Source: Dyadobacter psychrophilus (lineage in GTDB: Bacteria > Bacteroidota > Bacteroidia > Cytophagales > Spirosomataceae). Taken from it: a stretch of 64,000 bases of DNA. The position numbers were made by a program, and so were the translations under genes. Positions within the stretch are counted from its first letter, which is position 1. Each line of letters opens with the position of its first letter. A model generated the notes under the pieces. That model was not told the DNA's origin. It saw only the letters and a list, made by a program, of their open reading frames with translations, and did not search any database. The DNA lies in contig NZ_FUZA01000008.1 of NCBI RefSeq assembly GCF_900167945.1, forward strand, positions 1 through 64,000, given 5' to 3'. Positions 7,525-14,483 of the stretch are shown here, piece after piece.

Positions 7525-8265
7525 TCAAAGACTCATTCCTCCATCCATGACGATTTCTGCACCTGTGATAAAGCTTGAAGCGTCTCCGGAAAAATAGGTT
7601 ACCATTTTGGCCACATCATCGGCACTTCCGATTTTTTTCAGCGGAATGCGCTCGATCATCCAGTCGTCCAATGCAAGGCGGGCTGCCGGATCCAAACCCA
7701 TTTTATTCAAAATCTCAGTTTGCGTCGGGCCAGGACTGATCGCATTCACCCGGATCTTTCTGGGTGCCAGTTCAATAGCGGCAATTTTCATTACCGCATT
7801 CAACGCCGCTTTGCTGGAAGTGTACATGGAAGTATTCGCTCCATTCATGCCGACAACATTGGACGACAAAAAGACAACCGAAGCGCCATCATTCAGGATA
7901 GGAATGAATTTGCTAAGTGTAAAATAGGCCCCTTTGAAATTCACATCAATCACATAATCGAAATCACTCTCCGTGGCTGTCTCAATTCCCGCACCACCTA
8001 ACACGCCTGCATTAATGAACAAAATGTCTAGTTTGCCAAATTGCTCGCTAACCTTTTTTGCCAACGATTCAATGTCCGCAACCTTGCCTTGATCACTTAC
8101 TAAACCAGTCACGCCAAGCTCGGTCGCAGCCTCCCGGATAGCATTTTCGCGTCGGCCCGTAATGATTACGGCTGCTCCCTGCGCTTTTAATTCTTTTGCA
8201 GCTGCATAACCGATGCCGCTATTTCCGCCTGTTACCAGCGCCTTCTTCCCTTTTAAAGTTTCCAT
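7525..8265 (-). CDS. SDR-family oxidoreductase
   Basis: Classical short-chain dehydrogenase/reductase of 246 residues. The Rossmann motif ALVTGGNSGIGYAAA lies near residues 9-23, the NAG motif (FINAGVLG) near 85, the catalytic Ser in VFLSSNVVG, the YxxxK pair in YTSSKAAL, and a C-terminal FITGAEIVMDGGMSL that closes the cofactor site. The GRR after the second strand suggests NADP preference. The substrate is unknown. ATG 8265 is preferred over an in-frame TTG 24 bp upstream because that codon falls inside a perfect -7 element. The gene sits between a palindromic control region and the HxlR gene. Confidence 0.92.
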   Translation of the reverse strand: METLKGKKALVTGGNSGIGYAAAKELKAQGAAVIITGRRENAIREAATELGVTGLVSDQGKVADIESLAKKVSEQFGKLDILFINAGVLGGAGIETATESDFDYVIDVNFKGAYFTLSKFIPILNDGASVVFLSSNVVGMNGANTSMYTSSKAALNAVMKIAAIELAPRKIRVNAISPGPTQTEILNKMGLDPAARLALDDWMIERIPLKKIGSADDVAKMVTYFSGDASSFITGAEIVMDGGMSL

Positions 8266-8286
8266 TGTCTCCTGAATGTTTTTCGA

Positions 8287-8340
8287 CAAAGGTAAATAGC
8301 ATTTGGTATCAATATTATACCAGTATACTGTGTGATACCA
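8287..8340 (-). promoter_or_regulatory. SDR promoter with inverted-repeat operator
   Basis: On the minus strand TACCTTTG (8287-8294) matches the -7 consensus. Just upstream lie TGGTATCA (8304-8311) and its exact complement TGATACCA (8333-8340), with a nested TGGTAT/ATACCA pair (8304-8309, 8317-8322). The repeats occupy the -33 region, where no good TTG is found at normal spacing. Control by the HxlR protein is inferred from proximity. Confidence 0.5.
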
Positions 8341-8399
8341 GCTTACTCGTTGGAAGAATTATGTCTCAATGCACGCTCAATTGAGCCATTACTTCGCAG

Positions 8400-8933
8400 T
8401 TAGTCTTCAGTCAGCACCTTTTTCATCATAATGTCCGTCTGCTCGTCGGCGCCGAATTTGAAGATGTGTTTGTCGAAAGGTTTGAAACCGTTCTTTTCGT
8501 AAAATTGGATTGCCTTCACATTTTCTTCCCATACACCCAGCCAAATGTATGTTTTTTGTTCCGAACGGGTGATTTCGAGCGCTTTTTCAAACAACAATTG
8601 GCCGATCCTTTTGCCGTGATATTCGTTTTTGACGTAAATGCGCTCGATTTCGAGTGAAGCCGGATCGTGCAGCTCTGTTTGAGCATGACCGGTATTTAAT
8701 TTCATATAGCCAACAACATTGTCACCCAGCCAAGCAAGGAAAAATTGCGACTCCGGAATATCGAGTTCAAGCGCCATTTTGACCTCACTGAAATTTTCAG
8801 TGAGGTATTTGTCCATGTCTGCATCGGTGTTGAATGCTGCAAATGTCTCAAAAAAGGTCTCCCGACCGATTTGCTGAACCGTTGCCAGATCGTTCGCGCT
8901 GGCTTTTACTATTGTTAACTGATCCATATTCAT
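8400..8933 (-). CDS. GNAT-family N-acetyltransferase (guanidine operon)
   Basis: GNAT acetyltransferase of 177 residues resembling PaiA/spermidine-type enzymes. The N-terminal region ETFFETFAAFNTDADMDKYL is typical of that subgroup. The acetyl-CoA binding strand and loop are IERIYVKNEYHGKRIGQLLF (about residues 100-119), followed by LGVWEENVKAIQFYEKNGF, the usual motif B. It starts only 7 bp after the Gdx exporter gene and has no promoter of its own visible, so it should be transcribed from the riboswitch-controlled promoter. The acceptor substrate is unknown; an amino or guanidino compound is possible by context only. Confidence 0.87.
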   Translation of the reverse strand: MNMDQLTIVKASANDLATVQQIGRETFFETFAAFNTDADMDKYLTENFSEVKMALELDIPESQFFLAWLGDNVVGYMKLNTGHAQTELHDPASLEIERIYVKNEYHGKRIGQLLFEKALEITRSEQKTYIWLGVWEENVKAIQFYEKNGFKPFDKHIFKFGADEQTDIMMKKVLTED

Positions 8934-8940
8934 GCTGATT

Positions 8941-9252
8941 TCAAGACAATTTCATCAAAACAAGGCCGGCCGTAATGAGCAAAGCGGCTGTGACGCGCAT
9001 TGCGTTGACGGGCTCACCCAGTATAAAAGTACCAACCAGGAAAGCTCCGACCGCACCGATGCCTGTCCACACCGTGTAGGCAGTGCTTAGCGGCAAATTT
9101 CGCATAGCCAAAGCAAGCAAAGCAAAGCTGGCGATCATTGCGACAATGGTAATTGATGTGGGAACAAGCCGGGTGAAACCTTCCGACTGCTTCATGAAAT
9201 AAGCCCAGACAACCTCGAGTAGGCCGGCGGCAACCAAATAAATCCAAGACAT
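8941..9252 (-). CDS. gdx: SMR-family guanidinium exporter (Gdx/SugE subtype)
   Basis: Four-helix small multidrug resistance protein of 103 residues that works as an antiparallel dimer in the inner membrane, exchanging guanidinium for protons. Residues that define the Gdx subtype in structural work are all present: Glu13 (AGLLEVVWA), Trp16, Ser42, Tyr59 and Trp62 (TAYTVWTGIGAVGAF). This separates it from the EmrE quaternary-ammonium exporters. The leader carries a two-hairpin guanidine-II riboswitch, which independently supports guanidinium as substrate. A GNAT gene follows by 7 bp. Regulation should be induction by free guanidine. Confidence 0.93.
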   Translation of the reverse strand: MSWIYLVAAGLLEVVWAYFMKQSEGFTRLVPTSITIVAMIASFALLALAMRNLPLSTAYTVWTGIGAVGAFLVGTFILGEPVNAMRVTAALLITAGLVLMKLS

Positions 9253-9270
9253 GACTTTGACCCTTTAGGC

Positions 9271-9315
9271 CGGGCCGTCCCGAATCGGTTCCCACTATGG
9301 GGGAGGCCGTCCTCC
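9271..9315 (-). promoter_or_regulatory. guanidine-II riboswitch (mini-ykkC)
   Basis: In the gdx leader (minus strand) two hairpins carry the diagnostic ACGR loop: GGAGG-ACGG-CCTCC at 9302-9315 and CGGG-ACGG-CCCG at 9271-9282, separated by 19 nt. The second hairpin ends about 18 nt before the ATG at 9252. Guanidine binding makes the two ACGR loops kiss, and in known cases this frees the translation start. The stem and loop sequences match the published motif; ligand binding here is inferred. Confidence 0.9.
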
Positions 9316-9352
9316 TGCATTACGCTGATCCGTTACGATTTGCGTAGCTCTG

Positions 9353-9384
9353 CAAAACTACGATGTTTTGAAAAATCTCGCAAA
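9353..9384 (-). promoter_or_regulatory. gdx operon promoter
   Basis: On the minus strand TTTG (9381-9384) is followed after exactly 20 nt by TAGTTTTG (9353-9360), an ideal -33/-7 pair for the primary sigma factor of Bacteroidota. Transcription would begin near 9345, giving a leader of about 90 nt that holds both riboswitch hairpins. Confidence 0.75.
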
Positions 9385-9404
9385 TTTCATCGTTATTGAG
9401 AACG

Positions 9405-11054
9405 TCACTCACCTTTAATAACCTTTACATTTTTAAACATAAAAGCATTGTCACTAACCCGCACGGGCTTTCCGCTGGCAGTCGTTACATTTCTGAGAAC
9501 GACCTCTTTGGTCTTGACGTAAGGGTATTTTTCCTTGTAGGAATCATCCGTCATTTCGGGATTAAAATTGGCAAAGATTGCGGGGCCCTCGTAATTTTCC
9601 GGATGCTTGGCGTCATCGATACGGAGGTTTTCGATGGTGATTTTCTCGGGCATATAGGCTGTGTAACCAAAATCGTGCTGCCCGGAATTGGAGCCTCCGA
9701 TTAAAGCAGCGCTGAATGGTTTGCCGTCCGCGGGAACAAAAACGCAGTCGCGGATCACCACTTCTCCCTGCCAAGTGCTGCCATAATCGGAGCGAAGGTT
9801 GACGATGTTCCTGCCACGGATAGTGCAATTTTCAATTAATAAAAGTCCGCTGCCGATGGCGTTGATCCCCATGTGCCCAAGTGTAGAATTACGGATGGTT
9901 GCATTGGCTACGCCCTGGTGGGCATCGAAACGTGATAGCGTACAATGGTCATAAAGCAGGTTTTTGCAAAAATTAGAACCTAAAATGCCCCAGTATTTAT
10001 TGTCGTTGATATCATTGGTCTGAGTACAATTGACGAAAGAGACATTCAAGGCCCTGTTGGCGGAAAGATCGTATGACCCCATTGATACAGGCTTGCCAGC
10101 CGTGCCGATGGTGCTATATGTTTTGTGGCCCGTCAGGATGGCATTTTTAATTGTCACGTAGGAGCAGTCGTTGATCGTGATAAAACCGCCATAGGGCGCC
10201 CCTTGATCGCCCTCGCCTTCAATGTGGTGTTCCAGCCCTTCTACCAGCACATTCGATCGTCTGACCGCAATGTTCCTGCTGTAATAAGTGTACTTTGATT
10301 CGGCTTTATTGGCAATGGTGGTAAAGCGTCCCCCGTTGACTTTCAACGGTTTTTCATCAATAGGAAGCGCGGTAATCTCAGTGATCTTGTCAAAATCCCA
10401 GATAATGGGCGCATTCATATCCACATTCCCGTTTTTGTCGACAACAAAAATATCGGTCTGCGACGAACCATTGTTCTGGTTAAGACCAAACCGGATGTAT
10501 TGTTTTACATTGGAATTTGTAACTGTTATCAGGCAGGGGCCGGGCAAAGATGCGTCAATTTTCTTCTGATCCCTTTTAAGCGAATTAATGTTTGCCAGTT
10601 TAAATGGTTTCAATCCCGAGCTGACCATAAAAACAGAAGCATCGCGTTTTTGGACTTCGGTATCATCAATAATGAAACCGGCCTTGCCAAAATCAGTGTC
10701 CGTCTGAATCATCGCCGTCATGTGTTTTGGGCCAATATAATAAGTGGCGTTATCGTCGGCTTTCACGGTCAGACTGTGCAGGTTGGCAAATGCGTGGGTT
10801 GCGGCTATGAAATCAATATCATCCGTTTTTCCATCACCTTTGGCGCCGAATGTGCTATAACGGACAAATCCGGCAGTTTTAAATTTACGAATGTCGTCGG
10901 GCGAGACATTCACATGCAATTCGCCATTTTCACCAACAGACACTTGAATCTTTCCCTTTTCGGAAGTGATGACTACGCTATCAGGTCTGCTTTCCCGCTG
11001 AGCGAGGGCCAGAAATGTGCAAAAAACGAAGATTATCAGGAGTGTGTATTTCAT
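9405..11054 (-). CDS. secreted right-handed beta-helix protein (pectate-lyase fold)
   Basis: Exported protein of 549 residues. ATG 11054 is chosen because it begins a clean signal peptide (KYTLLIIFVFCTFLALAQ). After it, VRYSTFGAKGDGKTDD (about residues 65-80) is the hallmark entry strand of the pectate lyase superfamily (PF12708), and the middle to C-terminal part consists of parallel beta-helix coils with many N, D and T turns (NCTQTNDINDN, IENCTIRGRNIVNLRS). Members cleave or bind acidic polysaccharides, but no full catalytic set of GH28 or PL1 is recognised, so the substrate is open. It is downstream of rph by only 60 bp on the same strand, though a shared transcript is not certain. Confidence 0.8.
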   Translation of the reverse strand: MKYTLLIIFVFCTFLALAQRESRPDSVVITSEKGKIQVSVGENGELHVNVSPDDIRKFKTAGFVRYSTFGAKGDGKTDDIDFIAATHAFANLHSLTVKADDNATYYIGPKHMTAMIQTDTDFGKAGFIIDDTEVQKRDASVFMVSSGLKPFKLANINSLKRDQKKIDASLPGPCLITVTNSNVKQYIRFGLNQNNGSSQTDIFVVDKNGNVDMNAPIIWDFDKITEITALPIDEKPLKVNGGRFTTIANKAESKYTYYSRNIAVRRSNVLVEGLEHHIEGEGDQGAPYGGFITINDCSYVTIKNAILTGHKTYSTIGTAGKPVSMGSYDLSANRALNVSFVNCTQTNDINDNKYWGILGSNFCKNLLYDHCTLSRFDAHQGVANATIRNSTLGHMGINAIGSGLLLIENCTIRGRNIVNLRSDYGSTWQGEVVIRDCVFVPADGKPFSAALIGGSNSGQHDFGYTAYMPEKITIENLRIDDAKHPENYEGPAIFANFNPEMTDDSYKEKYPYVKTKEVVLRNVTTASGKPVRVSDNAFMFKNVKVIKGE

Positions 11055-11114
11055 CGTAGGGATCAGATAGTTGATTATTTTTAACAAAAAAGCAAAACTG
11101 ACTGACCCGCTACT

Positions 11115-13775
11115 CTAAATAATCTCCACCCAACCCTCCGTACCATTGACCCGGATCTGCTGCCGGTCGGGAATCAACTTTGTTGCATTCTCCACGCCGA
11201 CTACTGCAGGCAGGCCGTATTCCCGCGCTATGACGGCTCCGTGGGTCATAATTCCGCCTACTTCGGTGATGAGGCCTTTTATGGAAACAAACAAAGGTGT
11301 CCAGCTAGGATCTGTGAAGGTCGTAACCAGAATATCGCCCTCTTCTATATCTGCATCTTCCATGTTCAGAATGACGCGTGCCCGACCTTCTACCACCCCG
11401 GAAGAAACCGCCAAACCGACGATGGCCCCGGCTGGTAGGTTTTCGCGCTTGTACCGGCCTGTAATGATCTCACCATCAGAAGTCATCACGCGCGGCGGAG
11501 TCATTTTTTCAAATCTTTCATAATCTTCTTTTCTCCGGCTGATGATGTTTTGATCCAAATTATTGGTGGTGACAACCTCGGCGAGTTCTGCCAGATTGAG
11601 ATAGTAGATATCCTCTTTTTCACGAAAAACCCGCGCTTGCACAAGTCGTTCGGCTTCTTCTAACAGCGCAGTTCTGTAAACAAAAAACCTGTTTACCATG
11701 CCATATTTTGGATATTCGCGGTAACCCACAAGATTCCGGATCATGTCGATCATCTGCTTTGTTTCTTTGGCCTTTTGGTCGCCATCGGGTAACTGCCGCA
11801 ATCGATGCAACAGCTCCTGCTCTTTCTTCAATGCTTCGTATTTTCCTTGCTCAAATTTCCGGCTGCTGGCATTCGGCGTGAAATTCTTAACGTTTCCCAG
11901 AATTACCGGAATAAGTATCGACGGTTTTTCGGCCCAGCGGGTTCGTGTAATGTCTATCTCCCCGGCACCGCGCATTCCGTATTTTTTGAGAAAAGCAAGG
12001 ATCGCATTCTGCGTTTCCTGGCCTCCGTTCAGCCGGGGCAGGGTATCCAGAAAGTTTTCATCTTTTACTTTTTGTAAATGGGCAATTACCTCCGGGTAAG
12101 GGCGGACCGCGTCTGCTACGTCCAGCAACGCCAGTCCCATTTCGGAAGTAACATTGTTTGGAACGGATTGCGAAAGCGTGTCGGCTGCATTTTTTTCACC
12201 CAGCCATTCATACATTTTCTCGTTCACCCAGGACATTGCATTAATCCCCGCCATTAATATGTCGTAGCTTCGCGGATCGAACAGAGATTTTCTCCATTCC
12301 TGAATATCTTCGAGAATAAAGTTGATCAAATCAGCGCCGGATTTTCTTTTAATACGCTGTTTTAGCTCCTCCACCAACATTTCATTCCGCTTGATCAACT
12401 CGTTAACGACTTCTACGGAAGCTGCTTCTTTTGAAGACGGAGCGCTCGTTCCCGAAGCATCTAGTGGCGTGGACGGCTCATTCTTGTCTGCCTTTTCCTC
12501 AGGCTGCATTTTAATAAAATCCTGCCGTTCGAGAATGGTCAGGAGTGCGTCTTTGATCAGCGGATCTGATTTGCCTAATGTTGTATTTAAAATAATTTCC
12601 CTGGTGACGGATGAAGCCAGATTTTCTGCAACGTCTACAAACATCCGTCCGCCTGCTGTACGCATCCTTCCGGGGTTCAATGAAAGGAAAAAAGACAACC
12701 CCAATGGTTTCATTGCATCCGTCATCATCTGCTGGTGGCCCACAGACACATAGACGTGCGGGCTGCCCTTAGCACTTTCCGGATCATTAGTCTCAGGAAT
12801 GGGGAACAAAGTAGTGATCGGACGGCTTTGAACCACATAAAATGTGCCGCCAGCCATGCACCATTCAATATCCTGCGGACTGCCGAAATGTGATTCGATT
12901 TTTTTGCCGATGCTTGAAACCTCCAAAATTTGTTCATCTGTAAGTGCTTGTCTGTTCTGCCATTCGGTTTCAATATCCTGTTTCTGAGTGCCACCATGAG
13001 TTAAGGCATTGATTAACAACTTCTTTGTGGAGATTTTTTTCTCAATCAAATGACCATCCCGAACTTTATAATTATCAGCACTCACCAGCCCCGAAACCAG
13101 CGCCTCGCCAAGGCCGAAGCTAGCGTCGATGGATGTTACCTTCCTGTGCGCAGTAACCGGGTCTGCTGTGAACATGATCCCTGAGACATCCGAAAAAATC
13201 ATTTTCTGAATAATTACAGACAGCCGGACCTTATGATGATCGAAACCGCCACCTGGGATGCCTGTCTGAATGCGATATGTTACCGCCCGATCGGTAAAGA
13301 GGGAAGCCCAGCATTTGCTGATATGCCTCAGGATCGCTTCCTGCCCGATAATGTTCAGATAAGTATCCTGCTGGCCCGCGAAGGAAGCCGTTGGCAGGTC
13401 TTCCGCCGTTGCACTGGAGCGCACAGCAAATGCATCTTTTTCATTAAATTTTGTTAGATAACCGGCGATTTCATCCGCCATATTTTTTGGAATAATTACA
13501 TGCTCGATAGCCGCGCGTATTTTCGCGCTGGCCTCGCTGATTTTCACACGCTCATCCGCTTTAAGGCCCTGTAATGTTTCCAATCGGCATCTGACCTCCT
13601 CATTGTTTTCAATTATTTCTTGATAAGCTTGCGTAGTTATACAAAATCCGTCAGGCACCCGCACGCCCCCGATCCTGCACAACTCTCCCAGATTGGCACC
13701 CTTCCCCCCGACCGACGCGAGTTCCGTCCGGTCAATATCCTCAAAACCAACAATGTATGCACTTTCATTTCTCAT
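11115..13775 (-). CDS. rph: rifamycin-inactivating phosphotransferase (Rph-like dikinase)
   Basis: Three-domain dikinase of 886 residues related to PEP synthase. The N-terminal ATP-grasp part has LASVGGKGANLGEL (about 19-32) and FAVRSSATAEDLPTASFAGQ near 115. The central domain begins with SVGHQQMMTDAMKPLGLSFF, a block that in my knowledge marks rifampin phosphotransferases rather than PEP synthases. The C-terminal swivelling domain ends with GGIMTHGAVIAREYGLPAVV, where His845 is the phospho-carrier. Rph enzymes phosphorylate the ansa bridge of rifamycins using ATP. Length agrees with the family (about 865). It follows a MarR gene by 11 bp, so expression is probably MarR-controlled. A different acceptor than rifamycin cannot be excluded. 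Confidence 0.82.
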   Translation of the reverse strand: MRNESAYIVGFEDIDRTELASVGGKGANLGELCRIGGVRVPDGFCITTQAYQEIIENNEEVRCRLETLQGLKADERVKISEASAKIRAAIEHVIIPKNMADEIAGYLTKFNEKDAFAVRSSATAEDLPTASFAGQQDTYLNIIGQEAILRHISKCWASLFTDRAVTYRIQTGIPGGGFDHHKVRLSVIIQKMIFSDVSGIMFTADPVTAHRKVTSIDASFGLGEALVSGLVSADNYKVRDGHLIEKKISTKKLLINALTHGGTQKQDIETEWQNRQALTDEQILEVSSIGKKIESHFGSPQDIEWCMAGGTFYVVQSRPITTLFPIPETNDPESAKGSPHVYVSVGHQQMMTDAMKPLGLSFFLSLNPGRMRTAGGRMFVDVAENLASSVTREIILNTTLGKSDPLIKDALLTILERQDFIKMQPEEKADKNEPSTPLDASGTSAPSSKEAASVEVVNELIKRNEMLVEELKQRIKRKSGADLINFILEDIQEWRKSLFDPRSYDILMAGINAMSWVNEKMYEWLGEKNAADTLSQSVPNNVTSEMGLALLDVADAVRPYPEVIAHLQKVKDENFLDTLPRLNGGQETQNAILAFLKKYGMRGAGEIDITRTRWAEKPSILIPVILGNVKNFTPNASSRKFEQGKYEALKKEQELLHRLRQLPDGDQKAKETKQMIDMIRNLVGYREYPKYGMVNRFFVYRTALLEEAERLVQARVFREKEDIYYLNLAELAEVVTTNNLDQNIISRRKEDYERFEKMTPPRVMTSDGEIITGRYKRENLPAGAIVGLAVSSGVVEGRARVILNMEDADIEEGDILVTTFTDPSWTPLFVSIKGLITEVGGIMTHGAVIAREYGLPAVVGVENATKLIPDRQQIRVNGTEGWVEII

Positions 13776-13786
13776 GGCTATGTACT

Positions 13787-14248
13787 TTATGATTGTTTGT
13801 TGTTGAGTTGATCCGTCGCCTCGTTCATTATTTCAATGGCTTTTTGAAAGTAAGCTTCAATGATTTTACTTTCTTCGTCCGAAAAGGATGCAAGCAATTT
13901 TTCCGATTTGCTTCTGAATTCCTTGTAAAGCGGCGTCAGGAGCGTCATGATGTTTTCGGTGTTGGGCTCAATGATCACCTTTCTCCTGTCTTCTGCGGCG
14001 AACCGTCTTGTTACCAGGTTTTTCTTCTCAAACCGGTCTATCAAACCCGTAACCGCGCCCGTCGTGAGGCCCGTTAATGCCGAAAGCTCGCCGGCTGTCA
14101 TTTGGCCTCTCTCCATCAGAAAACCCAAATACTTATGGTCAGTGCCCGAAAGCCCTGCCCGCCTGGCAACAGCTTCATGCATTTGAAGCGATGTAAATGC
14201 ATAGTGCTGGCTCAGCCTTCTTATTTTCCTGAGTAGGTCTTCATCCAT
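13787..14248 (-). CDS. MarR-family transcriptional regulator
   Basis: MarR-type winged-helix repressor of 153 residues. ERGQMTAGELSALTGLTTGAVTGLIDRFEKKNLVTR forms the recognition helix region (about residues 45-80), followed by the wing FAAEDRRKVII with the conserved DRR turn. N- and C-terminal helices form the dimer interface. It is the first gene of an operon with rph (11 bp gap). A 6+6 bp inverted repeat overlaps the -7 element of the promoter just upstream, so it probably represses itself and rph until a ligand, perhaps an aromatic antibiotic, binds. Confidence 0.9.
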   Translation of the reverse strand: MDEDLLRKIRRLSQHYAFTSLQMHEAVARRAGLSGTDHKYLGFLMERGQMTAGELSALTGLTTGAVTGLIDRFEKKNLVTRRFAAEDRRKVIIEPNTENIMTLLTPLYKEFRSKSEKLLASFSDEESKIIEAYFQKAIEIMNEATDQLNNKQS

Positions 14249-14269
14249 TTTTTTATCTTATTTACTAAA

Positions 14270-14312
14270 TATCTTATTCGCAAAGATAATATCAGATTTG
14301 TGAGATGTGCAA
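14270..14312 (-). promoter_or_regulatory. marR-rph promoter and MarR operator candidate
   Basis: Minus-strand TTG (14310-14312) is followed after 21 nt by TATCTTTG (14281-14288), a perfect -7 element. An inverted repeat TATCTT (14270-14275) / AAGATA (14283-14288) with a 7-nt spacer covers this element and the start region. Binding by the adjacent MarR protein is inferred. Confidence 0.6.
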
Positions 14313-14483
14313 GTTTGATTGGAAAGGAAATCACAAAAACCCCGCTCCCTTTGCGTTGTAAGCACAAACTTCTTCGTACTTCTTATCAATATCATTTACG
14401 AAAATCTTGGAATGGTTAAATTACTTTTTTAATATACCATAATATGTCACCGAGCGTTAACGAATTTTAACCCATATCTAAGT

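Noticed and set aside
8941-9252. EmrE/Qac quaternary-ammonium exporter
   Set aside because: Subtype residues and the guanidine-II leader favour Gdx.
11115-13775. Ordinary phosphoenolpyruvate synthase
   Set aside because: The domain order is shared, but the GHQQMMTDAMKPLGLSF block and the end THGAVIAREYGLPAVV fit rifamycin phosphotransferases better; not fully excluded.
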